In this document: positions 27,066 through 39,000 of the stretch, piece by piece | How positions within the stretch are numbered: the first letter of the stretch is position 1 | Layout: each line of letters opens with the position of its first letter | From: Oasisia sp. SBJ-2009 | Taxonomy: Eukaryota; Annelida; Polychaeta; Sabellida; Siboglinidae | Assembly: GCA_964017155.1 (NCBI GenBank) | Contig: OZ024855.1 | Coordinates: 1,240,001 to 1,304,000, forward strand | DNA length: 64,000 nt | Direction: 5' to 3' | The notes under the pieces: generated by a model | Database searches by the model: none | What the model was told of the DNA's origin: nothing | Seen by the model: only the letters and a program-made list of their open reading frames with translations | Program-made: the position numbers and the translations under genes

Positions 27066-27109
27066 TCATCATCATGCTGTCGGTCGCGAAGCGACAAAGA
27101 CTGCTTCCA
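27066..27109 (-). other. LINE 3' UTR: short hairpin plus ATG-repeat tail
   Basis: Only about 44 bp follow the stop codon (27,110-27,112). They contain GTCGC-TTC-GCGAC (complement of 27,083-27,095; 5-bp stem, 3-nt loop), then CATGATGATGA ending at 27,066. Short 3' ends with a stem-loop and a microsatellite-like tail in place of poly(A) are known in several LINE clades, where reverse transcriptase recognises the RNA 3' end. Confidence 0.75.
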
Positions 27110-29295
27110 TCACTTGACTCTTGCTCTCCATTTGTCTCTCTGCTGTGAGAGTGATGTCCAGGAGTCGATCTTTATGTCTCTCAGCTTCAGGTTTCTCTTG
27201 ATGGTATCTTTGAACCGGAGACGAGGGCGCCCTCTCTTTCTGTGACCAGAAGACAGTTGAGAGTAGAGAACCTGCTTCGGTAGCCTGTCTGATGACATCC
27301 TCATGAGGTGTCCAGTCCACCGGAGATTCTTTCTGATCAGAAGATCTTCCATAGATGGCAGCCCTGTCCGTTCGAGTATTTCCTTGTTTGTCACTTTGTC
27401 CATCCAGGTTATCCTCATGATCGAACGCAGATGTCGCATCATGAAGGCATGCAACTTTTTCACCTGTCGTCTGTACACTGTCCAGGCCTCAGCTCCGTAT
27501 AGGAGGGTGGACAGCACAATTGCACGGTATATCTTGCCTTTAACCCGCATGGACACATGGTGGTTGTTCCAGAGTCTCTGGCGTAGTCGGCCGAAAGATG
27601 CACTAGCCTTGGCCATCCTCCTCTGTATTTCGTCGTCAATGCATCCATCACTTGATATAGTGCTTCCGAGGTAGGTGAATTCCATAACAGAGTTCAGCTT
27701 GTTTCCATCAACCATGATATCCTCCTCTCGGGTTCTTGTAGAGTTGGGTTGGTACAGCACCTCGGTCTTCTTGATGTTAATCTTCAGGCCGAACTTCTTT
27801 GACGCATTGGAAAAAGCATCCACTATTTTCTGCATCTCTTCAGCAGAGTGTGCAACCAGTGCACTGTCATCTGCGAATAGCAGCTCCCTCATCAGTATCC
27901 GTGTAGTCTTGGTCTTCGCTCTGAAGTGTGCGACGTTGAATAGGTCAGCGCTCTGTCTGGACTGTATGTAGATGCCATCCCCCATGTCTCGGAAAGCATT
28001 GTCGAGCATTGCTGATAGGAAGATGGAAAAGAGCGTGGGCGCCAGTACACAGCCTTGCTTGACCCCATTTGTGACCCTGAACGATTCCGAGACTTCCCCT
28101 CCAACATTAACAGTCGCCATCATTCCGGTGTGTAGTGCCTCGATCATTGTTGTGAACTTCTCTGGGCAGCCATACTTCTTCAGTAGCTGCCATAGTCCGG
28201 TCCTCCCAACTGTATCGAACGCCTTACTGAAGTCGACAAATACCATGTACAGTGGTCGGTCCTGCTCAATGCACTTTTCTTGTAGTTGTCGGAGACAAAA
28301 TATCATATCCACGGTGCTCCGGTTACCTCTGAAGCCACATTGTGTCTCCGGAACTACCTCTGGTGTTAGGTGGGTAGATAGTCTGTTGAGGAGGATCCTG
28401 GCGAAGATCTTGCCTGCTATGGAAAGAAGAGAGATTCCTCTATAGTTCCCACAGTCTGTTCGATCACCTTTCTTGTAGATGGTTATAATGCTTGCATCCT
28501 TCCATGCTTGTGGTACAGAACCCATCTCCCAGGCATTGGTGATTAGTTGGTGCAGTCTGCTGAACAGATTGTCTCCTCCGTGCTTCCATACTTCTGCAGG
28601 AATTCCATCTCCTCCAGGTGCTTTGCCATCTTTCAGGCTGGCGATTGCTCTAGCCATCTCATCCATAGTTGGAATCTCATCAAGGCTTGTCTTGGTAATG
28701 CGCTGCGGGATGTTGTCCAGAGCTTCGTGATCTATGTCGCCAGGGACGTTGAGTAGCTTCTGGAAGTGTTCACTCCATCTTGCCACAACTCTCTTGCTGT
28801 CAGAGAAGGTTTCCATTCCGTCTGTTGATTTTACTTGAACAGGTCCCTTCTTTTTGGGTCCCCACACTTCCTTCAGTCCATTGTAGAAGCCCTTCATGTT
28901 GTTACTGTCGGCAGCTCTCTGCAGCTCCACTGCTTTCCTTTCCCACCAGTCCGACTTCAGTGCACGGGTGTGTTTTTGTAGCAGTCTGCAGGCATCTTTG
29001 TATGCTGCAGTGGTGGATCTAGTGCTCCTGGTTTGCAACACTCTCTGGTGGGCTTGATCTCTTCTGCTCATAAGAGTCTGTAGCTCCTGGTCGTTGGGGT
29101 CGAACCAGTCCTGGTGTTTTCTGTCTGGCTTGCCAAGATATGTCTTGGCTGTGTTGTACACAACCTGCTGCAGAGCTGCCCATTCCTCGTCTGGTGTTGA
29201 GTTTTCCTTCTCCTCCCAGTGGGCGAGAGCACTGTCCATCTCCTGCTCAAAACTCTCCCTATGGCTGATGGTACTTAGTTTTGCAGTGTTGAGCT
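27066..29295 (-). mobile_element. 5'-truncated LINE (non-LTR retrotransposon) inserted in the satellite
   Basis: About 2.23 kb of non-satellite sequence lies inside loop A of one monomer. It reads 5' to 3' on the minus strand. It has a long reverse-transcriptase frame, a 3' UTR of about 44 bp containing a GTCGC/GCGAC hairpin, and a tail of three ATG units. No terminal inverted or long terminal repeats are present. No apurinic-type endonuclease domain is visible upstream of the RT linker, although full elements of this type normally carry one, so this is a typical 5'-truncated copy made by target-primed reverse transcription. The 5' boundary is uncertain by about 10 bp because element and satellite share GCCGACCA there. 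The unbroken frame suggests a recent insertion. The LINE clade is not assigned here; it needs a phylogeny. Confidence 0.93.
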
Positions 29296-29323
29296 TGGTC
29301 GGCTTAAACTGTTTATCGCTCAT
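27110..29323 (-). CDS. Reverse transcriptase of a 5'-truncated LINE, N-terminus encoded by satellite DNA
   Basis: The frame stays open from 29,398 to the TGA at 27,110-27,112 (762 codons). Its first codon is TTG, so the first usable start is the ATG at 29,323-29,321, giving 737 residues. Numbering from 29,398, residues 1 to about 31 are translated satellite and the rest is element. A charged linker (about 60-190) precedes the RT domain (about 250-590): KDGKAPGGDGIPAEVW (256-271), NYRGISLLSIAGKI (318-331), CGFRGNRSTVD (354-364), motif A FVDFSKAFD (387-395, catalytic Asp389), motif B GVKQGCVLAPTLF (445-457), motif C FADD (508-511, Asp510/511) and YLGSTISSDG (576-585). The C-terminal region has LRWTGHLMRM (692-701) and GRPRLRFKD (723-731), common in animal LINE proteins. 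All catalytic aspartates are present. The endonuclease domain is missing, so this copy is unlikely to be autonomous. No RNase H domain is evident. The window does not show whether it is expressed. Confidence 0.92.
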   Translation of the reverse strand: MSDKQFKPTKLNTAKLSTISHRESFEQEMDSALAHWEEKENSTPDEEWAALQQVVYNTAKTYLGKPDRKHQDWFDPNDQELQTLMSRRDQAHQRVLQTRSTRSTTAAYKDACRLLQKHTRALKSDWWERKAVELQRAADSNNMKGFYNGLKEVWGPKKKGPVQVKSTDGMETFSDSKRVVARWSEHFQKLLNVPGDIDHEALDNIPQRITKTSLDEIPTMDEMARAIASLKDGKAPGGDGIPAEVWKHGGDNLFSRLHQLITNAWEMGSVPQAWKDASIITIYKKGDRTDCGNYRGISLLSIAGKIFARILLNRLSTHLTPEVVPETQCGFRGNRSTVDMIFCLRQLQEKCIEQDRPLYMVFVDFSKAFDTVGRTGLWQLLKKYGCPEKFTTMIEALHTGMMATVNVGGEVSESFRVTNGVKQGCVLAPTLFSIFLSAMLDNAFRDMGDGIYIQSRQSADLFNVAHFRAKTKTTRILMRELLFADDSALVAHSAEEMQKIVDAFSNASKKFGLKINIKKTEVLYQPNSTRTREEDIMVDGNKLNSVMEFTYLGSTISSDGCIDDEIQRRMAKASASFGRLRQRLWNNHHVSMRVKGKIYRAIVLSTLLYGAEAWTVYRRQVKKLHAFMMRHLRSIMRITWMDKVTNKEILERTGLPSMEDLLIRKNLRWTGHLMRMSSDRLPKQVLYSQLSSGHRKRGRPRLRFKDTIKRNLKLRDIKIDSWTSLSQQRDKWRARVK
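29296..29307. repeat. Candidate target-site duplication, right copy
   Basis: TGGTCGGCTTAA matches the left copy except for one base. It is followed by ACTGTTTATCG, where the empty-site paralogue at 32,350 has ACAAACTGTTTATCG, so 4 bp are missing at the 5' junction. The alternative is that these bases belong to the element and the likeness is microhomology used at the 5' junction. Confidence 0.55.
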
Positions 29324-32300
29324 ATCATATGCACAGCGCAGTAACATGCACCGCTGCGCTTGCGACTGGCACACATCGCGCTGTCTTTTCGACCTCAACA
29401 GTTTGCCAAGACGCGCTGTTTATAAAACATAAATACGCGCAAGATGATTATAATTGAATGAATTAATTTAATCAAGTATCAAATGTTGGAAAAATACTGA
29501 TATAATAGCAACATTGAGGTGGGTCCGACTTGTACATAAGTGCCAAATAGTGAAATACTTAAAACATATTGAGAGTATACGTGCTTTTATCTATGAGAGA
29601 GTGCGCGTGAAGGTACGCGCCCGCAAGTGTTGGCACTTATGTACAAGTCGGGCCCACCTCAATTTTGGTATTATAACTGTATTTTTGCCAACATTTGATA
29701 CTTGATTTTGTTAATTCAATCAATTATAATCATCTTGCGCATATTAATGTTTTATATACAGCGCGTCTTAGCAGACTTTTGAGGTCGAAAAGACAGCGTG
29801 GTCGGCATAAACAAACTGTTTATCGCTCATTTCATATGCACAGAGCAGTAACATGCACCGCTGCGCTTGCGACTGGCACAAATCGCGCTGTCTTTTCGAC
29901 CTCAACAGTTTGCCAAGACGCGCTGTTTATAAAACATAAATACGCGCAAGATGATTATAATTGAATGAATTAATTTAATCAAGTATCAAATGTTGGCAAA
30001 AATACTGATATAATAGCAACATTGAGGTGGGTCCGACTTGTACATAAGTGCCAAATAGTGAAATACTTAAAACATATTGAGAGTATACGTGCTTTTATCT
30101 ATGAGAGAGTGCGCGTGAAGGTACGCGCCCGCAAGTGTTGGCACTTATGTACAAGTCGGGCCCACCTCAATTTTGGTATTATAACTGTATTTTTGCCAAC
30201 ATTTGATACTTGATTTTGTTAATTCAATCAATTATATTCATCTTGCGCATATATATGTTTTATATACAGCGCATCTTAGCAGACTTTTGAGGTCGAAAAG
30301 ACAGCGTGGTCGGCATAAACAAACTGTTTACCGCTGATTTCATATGCACAGCGTAGTAACATGCACCGCTGCGCTTGCGACTGGCACAAATCGCGCTGTC
30401 TTTTCGACCTCAACAGTTTGCCAAGACGCGCTGTTTATAAAATATAAATACGCGCAAGATGATTATAATTGAATGAATTAATTTAATCAAGTATCAAATG
30501 TTGGCAAAAATACTGATATAATAGCAACATTGAGGTAGGTCCGACTTGTACATAAGTGCCAAATAGTGAAATACTGAAAACAAATTGAGAGTATACGTGC
30601 TTTTATGAGAGAGTGCGCGTGAAGTTGCGCGCCCGCAAGTGTAGGCATTTATGTACAAGTCGGGCCCACCTCAATTTTGGTATTATAACTGTATCGTTGC
30701 CAACATTTGATACTTGATTTTGTTAATTCAATCAATTATAATCATCTTGCGCATATTAATGTTTTATATACAGCGAGTCTTAGCAGACTTTTGAGGTCGA
30801 AAAGACAGCGTGGTCGGCATAAACAAACTGTTTATCGCTCATATCATATGCACAGCGCAGTAACATGCACCCCTGCGCTTGCGACTGGCACAATTCGCGC
30901 TGTCTTTTCGACCTCAATAGTTTGCCAAGACGCGCTGTTTATAAAACATAAATACGCGCAAGATGATTATAATTGAATGAATTAATTTAATCAAGTATCA
31001 AATGTTGGCAAAAATACTGATATATTAGCAACATTGAGGTGGGTCCGACTTGAACATGAGTGCCAAATAGTGAAATACTGAAAACAAGTTGAGAGTATAC
31101 GTGCTTTTATTTATGAGAGAGTGCGCGTGAAGGTACGCGCCCGCAAGTGTTGGCACTTATGTACAAGTCGGGCCCACCTCAATTTTGGTATTATAACTGT
31201 ATTTTTGCCAACATTTGATACTTGATTTTGTTAATTCAATCAATTATATTCATCTTGCGCATATATACGTTTTATATACAGCGCATCTTAGCAGACTTTT
31301 GAGGTCGAAAAGACAGCGTGGTCGGCATAAACAAACTGTTTACCGCTGATTTCATATGCACAGCGTAGTAACATGCACCGCTGCGCTTGCGACTGGCACA
31401 AATCGCGCTGTCTTTTCGACCTCAACAGTTTGCCAAGACGCGCTGTTTATAAAACATCAATACGCGCAAGATGATTATAATTGAATGAATTAATTTAATC
31501 AAGTATCAAATGTTGGCAACAATACTGATATAATAGCAGCATTGAGGTGGGTCCGACTTGTACATAAGTGCCAAATAGTGAAATACTGAAAACAAATTGA
31601 GAGTATATGTGCTTTTATTTATGAGAGAGTGCGCGTGAAGGTACGCGCCCGCAAGTGTTGGCACTTATGTACAAGTCGGGCCCACCTCAATTTTGGTATT
31701 ATAACTGTATCGTTGCCAACATTTGATACTTGATTTTGTTAATTCAATCAATTATAATCATCTTGCGCATATTAATGTTTTATATACAGCGAGTCTTAGC
31801 AGATTTTTGAGGTCGAAAAGACAGCGTGGTCGGCATAAACAAACTGTTTATCGCTCATATCATATGCACAGCGCAGTAACATGCACCGCTGCGCTTGCGA
31901 CTGGCACAAATGGCGCTGTCTTTTCGACCTCAAAAGTTTGCCAAGACGCGCTGTTTATAAAACATAAATACGCGCAAGATGATTATAATTGAATTCATTA
32001 ATTTAATCAAGTATCAAATGTTGGCAAAAATACTGATATAATAGCAACATTGAGGTGGGTCCGACTTGTACATAAGTGCCAAATAGTGAAATACTGAAAC
32101 AAATTGAGAGTATACGTGCTTTTATTTATGAGAGAGTGCGCGTGAAGGTACGCGCCCGGAAGTGTTGGCACTTATGTACAAGTCGGGCCCACCTCAATTT
32201 TGGTATTATAACTGTATTTTTGCCAACATTTGATACTTGATTTTGTTAATGCAATCAATTATAATCATCTTGCGCATATTAATGTTTTATATACAGCGAG

Positions 32301-34699
32301 TCTTAGCAGACTTTTGAGGTCGAAAAGACAGCGTGGTCGGCATAAACAAACTGTTTATCGCTCATATCATATGCACAGCGCAGTAACATGCACCGCTGCG
32401 CTTGCGACTGGCACAAATCGCGCTGTCTTTTCGACCTCAACAGTTTGCCAAGACGCGCTGTTTATAAAACATAAATACGCGCAAGATGATTATAATTGAA
32501 TGAATTAATTTAATCAAGTATCAAATGTTGGCAAAAATACTGATATAATAGCAACATTGAGGTAGGTCCGACTTGTACATAAGTGCCAAATAGTGAAATA
32601 CTGAAAACATATTGAGAGTATACGTGCTTTTATCTATGAGAGAGTGCGCGTGAAGGTACGCGCCCGCAAGTGTTGGCACTTATGTACAAGTCGGGCCCAC
32701 CTCAATTTTGGTATTATAACTGTATTTTTGCCAACATTTGATACTTGATTTTGTTAATTCAATCAATTATAATCATCTTGCGCATATTAATGTTTTATAT
32801 ACAGCGCGTCTTAGCAGACTTTTGAGGTCGAAAAGACAGCGTGGTCGGCATAAACAAACTGTTTATCGCTCATTTCATATGCACAGCGCAGTAACATGCA
32901 CCGCTGCGCTTGCGACTGGCACAATTCGCGCTGTCTTTTCGAACTCAATAGTTTGCCAAGACGCGCTGTTTATAAAATATAAATACGCGCAAGATGATTA
33001 TAATTGAATGAATTAATTTAATCAAGTATCAAATGTTGACAAAAATACTGATATAATAGCAACATTGAGGTAGGTCCGACTTGTACATAAGTGCCAAATA
33101 GTGAAATACTGAAAACAAATTGAGAGTATACGTGCTTTTATTTATGAGAGAGTGCGCGTGAAGGTACGCGCCCGGAAGTGTTGGCACTTATGTACAAGTC
33201 GGGCCCACCTCAATTTTGGTATTATAACTGTATTTTTGCCAACATTTGATACTTGATTTTGTTAATTCAATCAATTATAATCATCGTGCGCATATTAATG
33301 TTTTATATACAGCGCGTCTTAGCATACTTTTGAGGTCGAAAAGAGAGCGTGGTCGGCATAAACAAACTGTTTATCGCTCATTTCATATGCACAGCGCAGT
33401 AACATGCACCCCTGCGCTTGCGACTGGCACAATTCGCGCTGTCTTTTCGACCTCAGTAGTTTGCCAAGACGCGCTGTTTATAAAACATAAATACGCGCAA
33501 GATGATTATAATTGAATGAATTAATTTAATCAAGTATCAAATGTTGGCAAAAATACTGATATATTACCAACATTGAGGTGGGTCCGACTTGAACATGAGT
33601 GCCAAATAGTGAAATACTGAAAACAAGTTGAGAGTATACGTGCTTTTATTTATGAGAGAGTGCGCGTGAAGGTACGCGCCCGCAAGTGTTGGCACTTATG
33701 TGCAAGTCGGGCCCACCTCAATTTTGGTATTATAACTGTATTTTTGCCAACATTTGATACTTGATTTGGTTAATTCAATCAATTATATATTGATCTTGCG
33801 CATATATATGTTTTATATACAGCGCATCTTAGCAGACTTTTGAGGTCGAAAAGACAGCGTGGTCGGCATAAACAAACTGTTTACCGCTGATTTCATATGC
33901 ACAGCGTAGTAACATGCACCGCTGCGCTTGCGACTGGCACAAATCGCGCTGTCTTTTCGACCTCAACAGTTTGCCAAGACGCGCTGTTTATAAAACATAA
34001 ATACGCGCAAGATGATTATAATTGAATGAATTAATTTAATCAAGTATCAAATGTTGGCAAAAATACTGATATAATAGCAACATTGAGGTAGGTCCGACTT
34101 GTACATAAGTGCCAAATAGTGAAATACTGAAAACATATTGAGAGTATACGTGCTTTTATGAGAGAGTGCGCGTGAAGTTGCGCGCCCGCAAGTGTAGGCA
34201 TTGATGTACAAGTCGGGCCCACCTCAATTTTGGTATTATAACTGTATCGTTGCCAACATTTGATACTTGATTTTGTTAATTCAATCAATTATAATCATCT
34301 TGCGCATATTAATGTTTTATATACAGCGAGTCTTAGCAGACTTTTGAGGTCGAAAAGACAGCGTGGTCGGCATAAACAAATTGTTTATCGCTCATATCAT
34401 ATGCACAGCGCAGTAACATGCACCGCTGCGCTTGCGACTGGCACAAATGGCGCTGTCTTTTCGACCTCAAAAGTTTGCCAAGACGCGCTGTTTATAAAAC
34501 ATAAATACGCACAAGATGATTATAATTGAATTAATTAATTTAATCAAGTATCAAATGTTGGCAAAAATACTGATATAATAACAACATTGAGGGGGGTCCG
34601 ACTTGTACATAAGTGCCAAATAGTGAAATACTGAAACAAATTGAGAGTATACGTGCTTTTATTTATGAGAGAGTGCGCGTGAAGGTACGCGCCCGGAAG

Positions 34700-36030
34700 T
34701 GTTGGCATTTATGTACAAGTCGGGCCCACCTCAATTTTGGTATTATAACTGTATTTTTGCCAACATTTGATACTTGATTTTGTTAATTCAATCAATTATA
34801 ATCATCTTGCGCATATTAATGTTTTATATACAGCGCGTCTTAGCAGACTTTTGAGGTCGAAAAGACAGCGTGGTCGGCATAAACAAACTGTTTATCGCTC
34901 ATTTCATATGCACAGAGCAGTAACATGCACCGCTGCGCTTGCGACTGGCACAATTCGCGCTGTCTTTTCGACCTCAATAGTTTGCCAAGACGCGCTGTTT
35001 ATAAAATATAAATACGCGCAAGATGATTATAATTGAATGAATTAATTTAATCAAGTATCAAATGTTGGCAAAAATACTGATATAATAGCAACATTGAGGT
35101 GGGTCCGACTTGTACATAAGTGCCAAATAGTGAAATACTTAAAACAAATTGAGAGTATACGTGCTTTTATCTATGAGAGAGTGCGCGTGAAGGTACGCGC
35201 CCGCAAGTGTTGGCACTTATGTACAAGTCGGGCCCACCTCAATTTTGGTATTATAACTGTATTTTTGCCAACATTTGATACTTGATTTTGTTAATTCAAT
35301 CAATTATAATCGTCTTGCGCATATTAATGTTTTATATACAGCGCGTCTTAGCATACTTTTGAGGTCGAAAAGACAGCGTGGTCGGCATAAACAAACTGTT
35401 TATCGCTCATTTCATATGCACAGCGCAGTAACATGCACCGCTGCGCTTGCGACTGGCACAATTCGCTCTGTCTTTTCGACCTCAATAGTTTGCTAAGACG
35501 CGCTGTTTATAAAATATAAATACGCGCAAGATGATTAAGTATCAAATGTTGGCAAAAATACTGATATAATAGCAACATTGAGGTAGGTCCGACTTGTACA
35601 TAAGTGCCAAATAGTGAAATACTGAAAACAAATTGAGAGTATACGTGCTTTTATGAGAGAGTGCGCGTGAAGTTGCGCGCCCGCAAGTGTAGGCATTCAT
35701 GTACAAGTCGGGCCCACCTCAATTTTGGTATTATAACTGTATCGTTGCCAACATTTGATACTTGCTTTTGTTAATTCAATCAATTATAATCATCTTGCGC
35801 ATATTAATGTTTTATATACAGCGAGTCTTAGCAGACTTTTGAGGTCGAAAAGACAGCGTGGTCGGCATAAACTAACTGTTTATCGCTCATATCATATGCA
35901 CAGCGCAGTAACATGCACCGCTGCGCTTGCGACTGGCACAAATGGCGCTGTCTTTTCGACCTCAAAAGTTTGCCAAGACGCGCTGTTTATAAAACATAAA
36001 TACGCGCAAGATGATTATAATGGAATGAAT
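34700..36030. repeat. Block with a copy at about 49,386-50,740; this copy has a 24-bp deletion
   Basis: The offset is 14,686 bp, becoming 14,710 after position 35,537, where ATGATTA is joined directly to AGTATC and 24 bp of the right arm are absent. The distant copy keeps those bases. Shared markers are ATAATCGTCTTGCGC, TTCGCTCTGTC and GTTTGCTAAGACG. The same markers appear again near 57,070-57,270 and 62,765-62,955, so this monomer type has been copied at least four times. Confidence 0.8.
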
Positions 36031-39000
36031 TAATTTAATCAAGTATCAAATGTTGGCAAAAATACAGATATATTAGCAACATTGAGGTGGGTCCGACTTG
36101 AACATGAGTGCCAAATAGTGAAATACTGAAAACAAGTTGAGAGTATACGTGCTTTTATTTATGAAAGAGTGCGCGTGAAGGTACGCGCCCGCAAGTGTTG
36201 GCACTTATGTACAAGTCGGGCCCACCTCAATTTTGGTATTATGACTGTATTTTTGCCAACATTTGATACTTGATTTTGTTAATTCAATCAATTATAATCA
36301 TCTTGCGCATATTAATGTTTTATATACAGCGCATCTTAGCAGACTTTTGAGGTCGAAAAGACAGCGTGGTCGGCATAAACAAACTGTTTATCGCTCATTT
36401 CATATGCACAGCGCAGTAACATGCACCGCTGCGCTTGCGACTGGCACAATTCGCGCTGTCTTTTCGACCTCAATAGTTTGCCAAGACGCGCTGTTTATAA
36501 AACATAAATACGCGCAAGATGATTATAATTGAATGAATTAATTTAATCAAGTATCAAATGTTGACAAAAATACTGATATAATAGCAACATTGAGGTAGGT
36601 CCGACTTGTACATAAGTGCCAAATAGTGAAATACTGAAAACAAATTGAGAGTATACGTGCTTTTATTTATGAGAGAGTGCGCGTGAAGGTACGCGCCCGG
36701 AAGTGTTGGCACTTATGTACAAGTCGGGCCCACCTCAATTTTGGTATTATAACTGTATTTTTGCCAACATTTGATACTTGATTTTGTTAATTAAATCAAT
36801 TATAATCATCGTGCGCATATTAATGTTTTATATACAGCGCGTCTTAGCATACTTTTGAGGTCGAAAAGAGAGCGTGGTCGGCATAAACAAACTGTTTATC
36901 GCTCATTTCATATGCACAGCGCAGTAACATGCACCCCTGCGCTTGCGACTGGCACAATTCGCGCTGTCTTTTCGACCTCAGTAGTTTGCCAAGACGCGCT
37001 GTTTATAAAACATAAATACGCGCAAGATGATTATAATTGAATGAATTAATTTAATCAAGTATCAAATGTTGGCAAAAATGCTGATATATTACCAACATTG
37101 AGGTGGGTCCGACTTGAACATGAGTGCCAAATAGTGAAATACTGAAAACAAGTTGAGAGTATACGTGCTTTTATTTATGAGAGAGTGCGCGTGAAGGTAC
37201 GCGCCCGCAAGTGTAGGCATTCATGTGCAAGTCGGGCCCACCTCAATTTTGGTATTATAACTGTATCGTTGCCAACATTTGATACTTGATTTTGTTAATT
37301 CAATCAATTATATATTGATCTTGCGCATATATATGTTTTATATACAGCGCATCTTAGCAGACTTTTGAGGTCGAAAAGACAGCGTGGTCGGCATAAACAA
37401 ACTGTTTACCGCTGATTTCATATGCACAGCGTAGTAACATGCACCGCTGCGCTTGCGACTGGCACAAATCGCGCTGTCTTTTCGACCTCAACAGTTTGCC
37501 AAGACGCGCTGTTTATAAAACATAAATACGCGCAAGATGATTATAATTGAATGAATTAATTTAATCGAGTTTCAAATGTTGGCAAAAACACTGATATAAT
37601 AGCAGCATTGAGGTGGGTCCGACTTGTACATAAGTGCCAAATAGTGAAATACTGAAAACAAATTGAGAGTATACGTGCTTTTATGAGAGAGTGCGCGTGA
37701 AGGTACGCGCCCGCAAGTGTTGGCACTTATGTGCAAGTCGGGCCCACCTCAATTTTGGTATTATAACTGTATTTTTGCCAACATTTGATACTTGATTTTG
37801 TTAATTCAATCAATTATATATTGATCTTGCGCATATATATGTTTTATATACAGCGCATCTTAGCAGACTTTTGAGGTCGAAAAGACAGCGTGGTCGGCAT
37901 AAACAAACTGTTTACCGCTGATTTCATATGCACAGCGTAGTAACATGCACCGCTGCGCTTGCGACTGGCACAAATCGCGCTGTCTTTTCGACCTCAAAAG
38001 TTTGCCAAGACGCGCTGTTTATAAAACATAAATACGCACAAGATGATTATAATTGAATTAATTAATTTAATCAAGTATCAAATGTTGGCAAAAATACTGA
38101 TATAATAACAACATTGAGGTGGGTCCGACTTGTACATAAGTGCCAAATAGTGAAATACTGAAACAAATTGAGAGTATACGTGCTTTTATTTATGAGAGAG
38201 TGCGCGTGAAGGTACGCGCCCGGAAGTGTTGGCATTTATGTACAAGTCGGGCCCACCTCAATTTTGGTATTATAACTGTATTTTTGCCAACATTTGATAG
38301 TTGATTTTGTTAATTCAATCAATTATAATCATCTTGCGCATATTAATGTTTTATATACAGCGCGTCTTAGCAGACTTTTGAGGTCGAAAAGACAGCGTGG
38401 TCGGCATAAACAAACTGTTTATCGCTCATTTCATATGCACAGAGCAGTAACATGCACCGCTGCGCTTGCGACTGGCACAATTCGCGCTGTCTTTTCGACC
38501 TCAATAGTTTGCCAAGACGCGCTGTTTATAAAATATAAATACGCGCAAGATGATTATAATTGAATGAATTAATTTAATCAAGTATCAAATGTTGGCAAAA
38601 ATACTGATATAATAGCAACATTGAGGTGGGTCCGACTTGTACATAAGTGCCAAATAGTGAAATACTTAAAACAAATTGAGAGTATACGTGCTTTTATCTA
38701 TGAGAGAGTGCGCGTGAAGGTACGCGCCCGCAAGTGTTGGCACTTATGTACAAGTCGGGCCCACCTCAATTTTGGTATTATAACTGTATTTTTGCCAACA
38801 TTTGATACTTGCTTTTGTTAATTCAATCAATTATAATCATCTTGCGCATATTAATGTTTTATATACAGCGAGTCTTAGCAGACTTTTGAGGTCGAAAAGA
38901 CAGCGTGGTCGGCATAAACTAACTGTTTATCGCTCATATCATATGCACAGCGCAGTAACATGCACCGCTGCGCTTGCGACTGGCACAAATGGCGCTGTCT

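Noticed and set aside
29296..29307. Reading TGGTCGGCTTAA as certain target-site duplication
   Set aside because: One mismatch, a 4-bp loss beside it and shared GCCGACCA between element and target leave microhomology at the 5' junction as an equal alternative, so it is listed only as a candidate.
27303..29432. Several open frames of 60-157 codons overlapping the LINE on both strands
   Set aside because: They are shadows of the long minus-strand RT frame. None has RT, endonuclease or other recognisable motifs.
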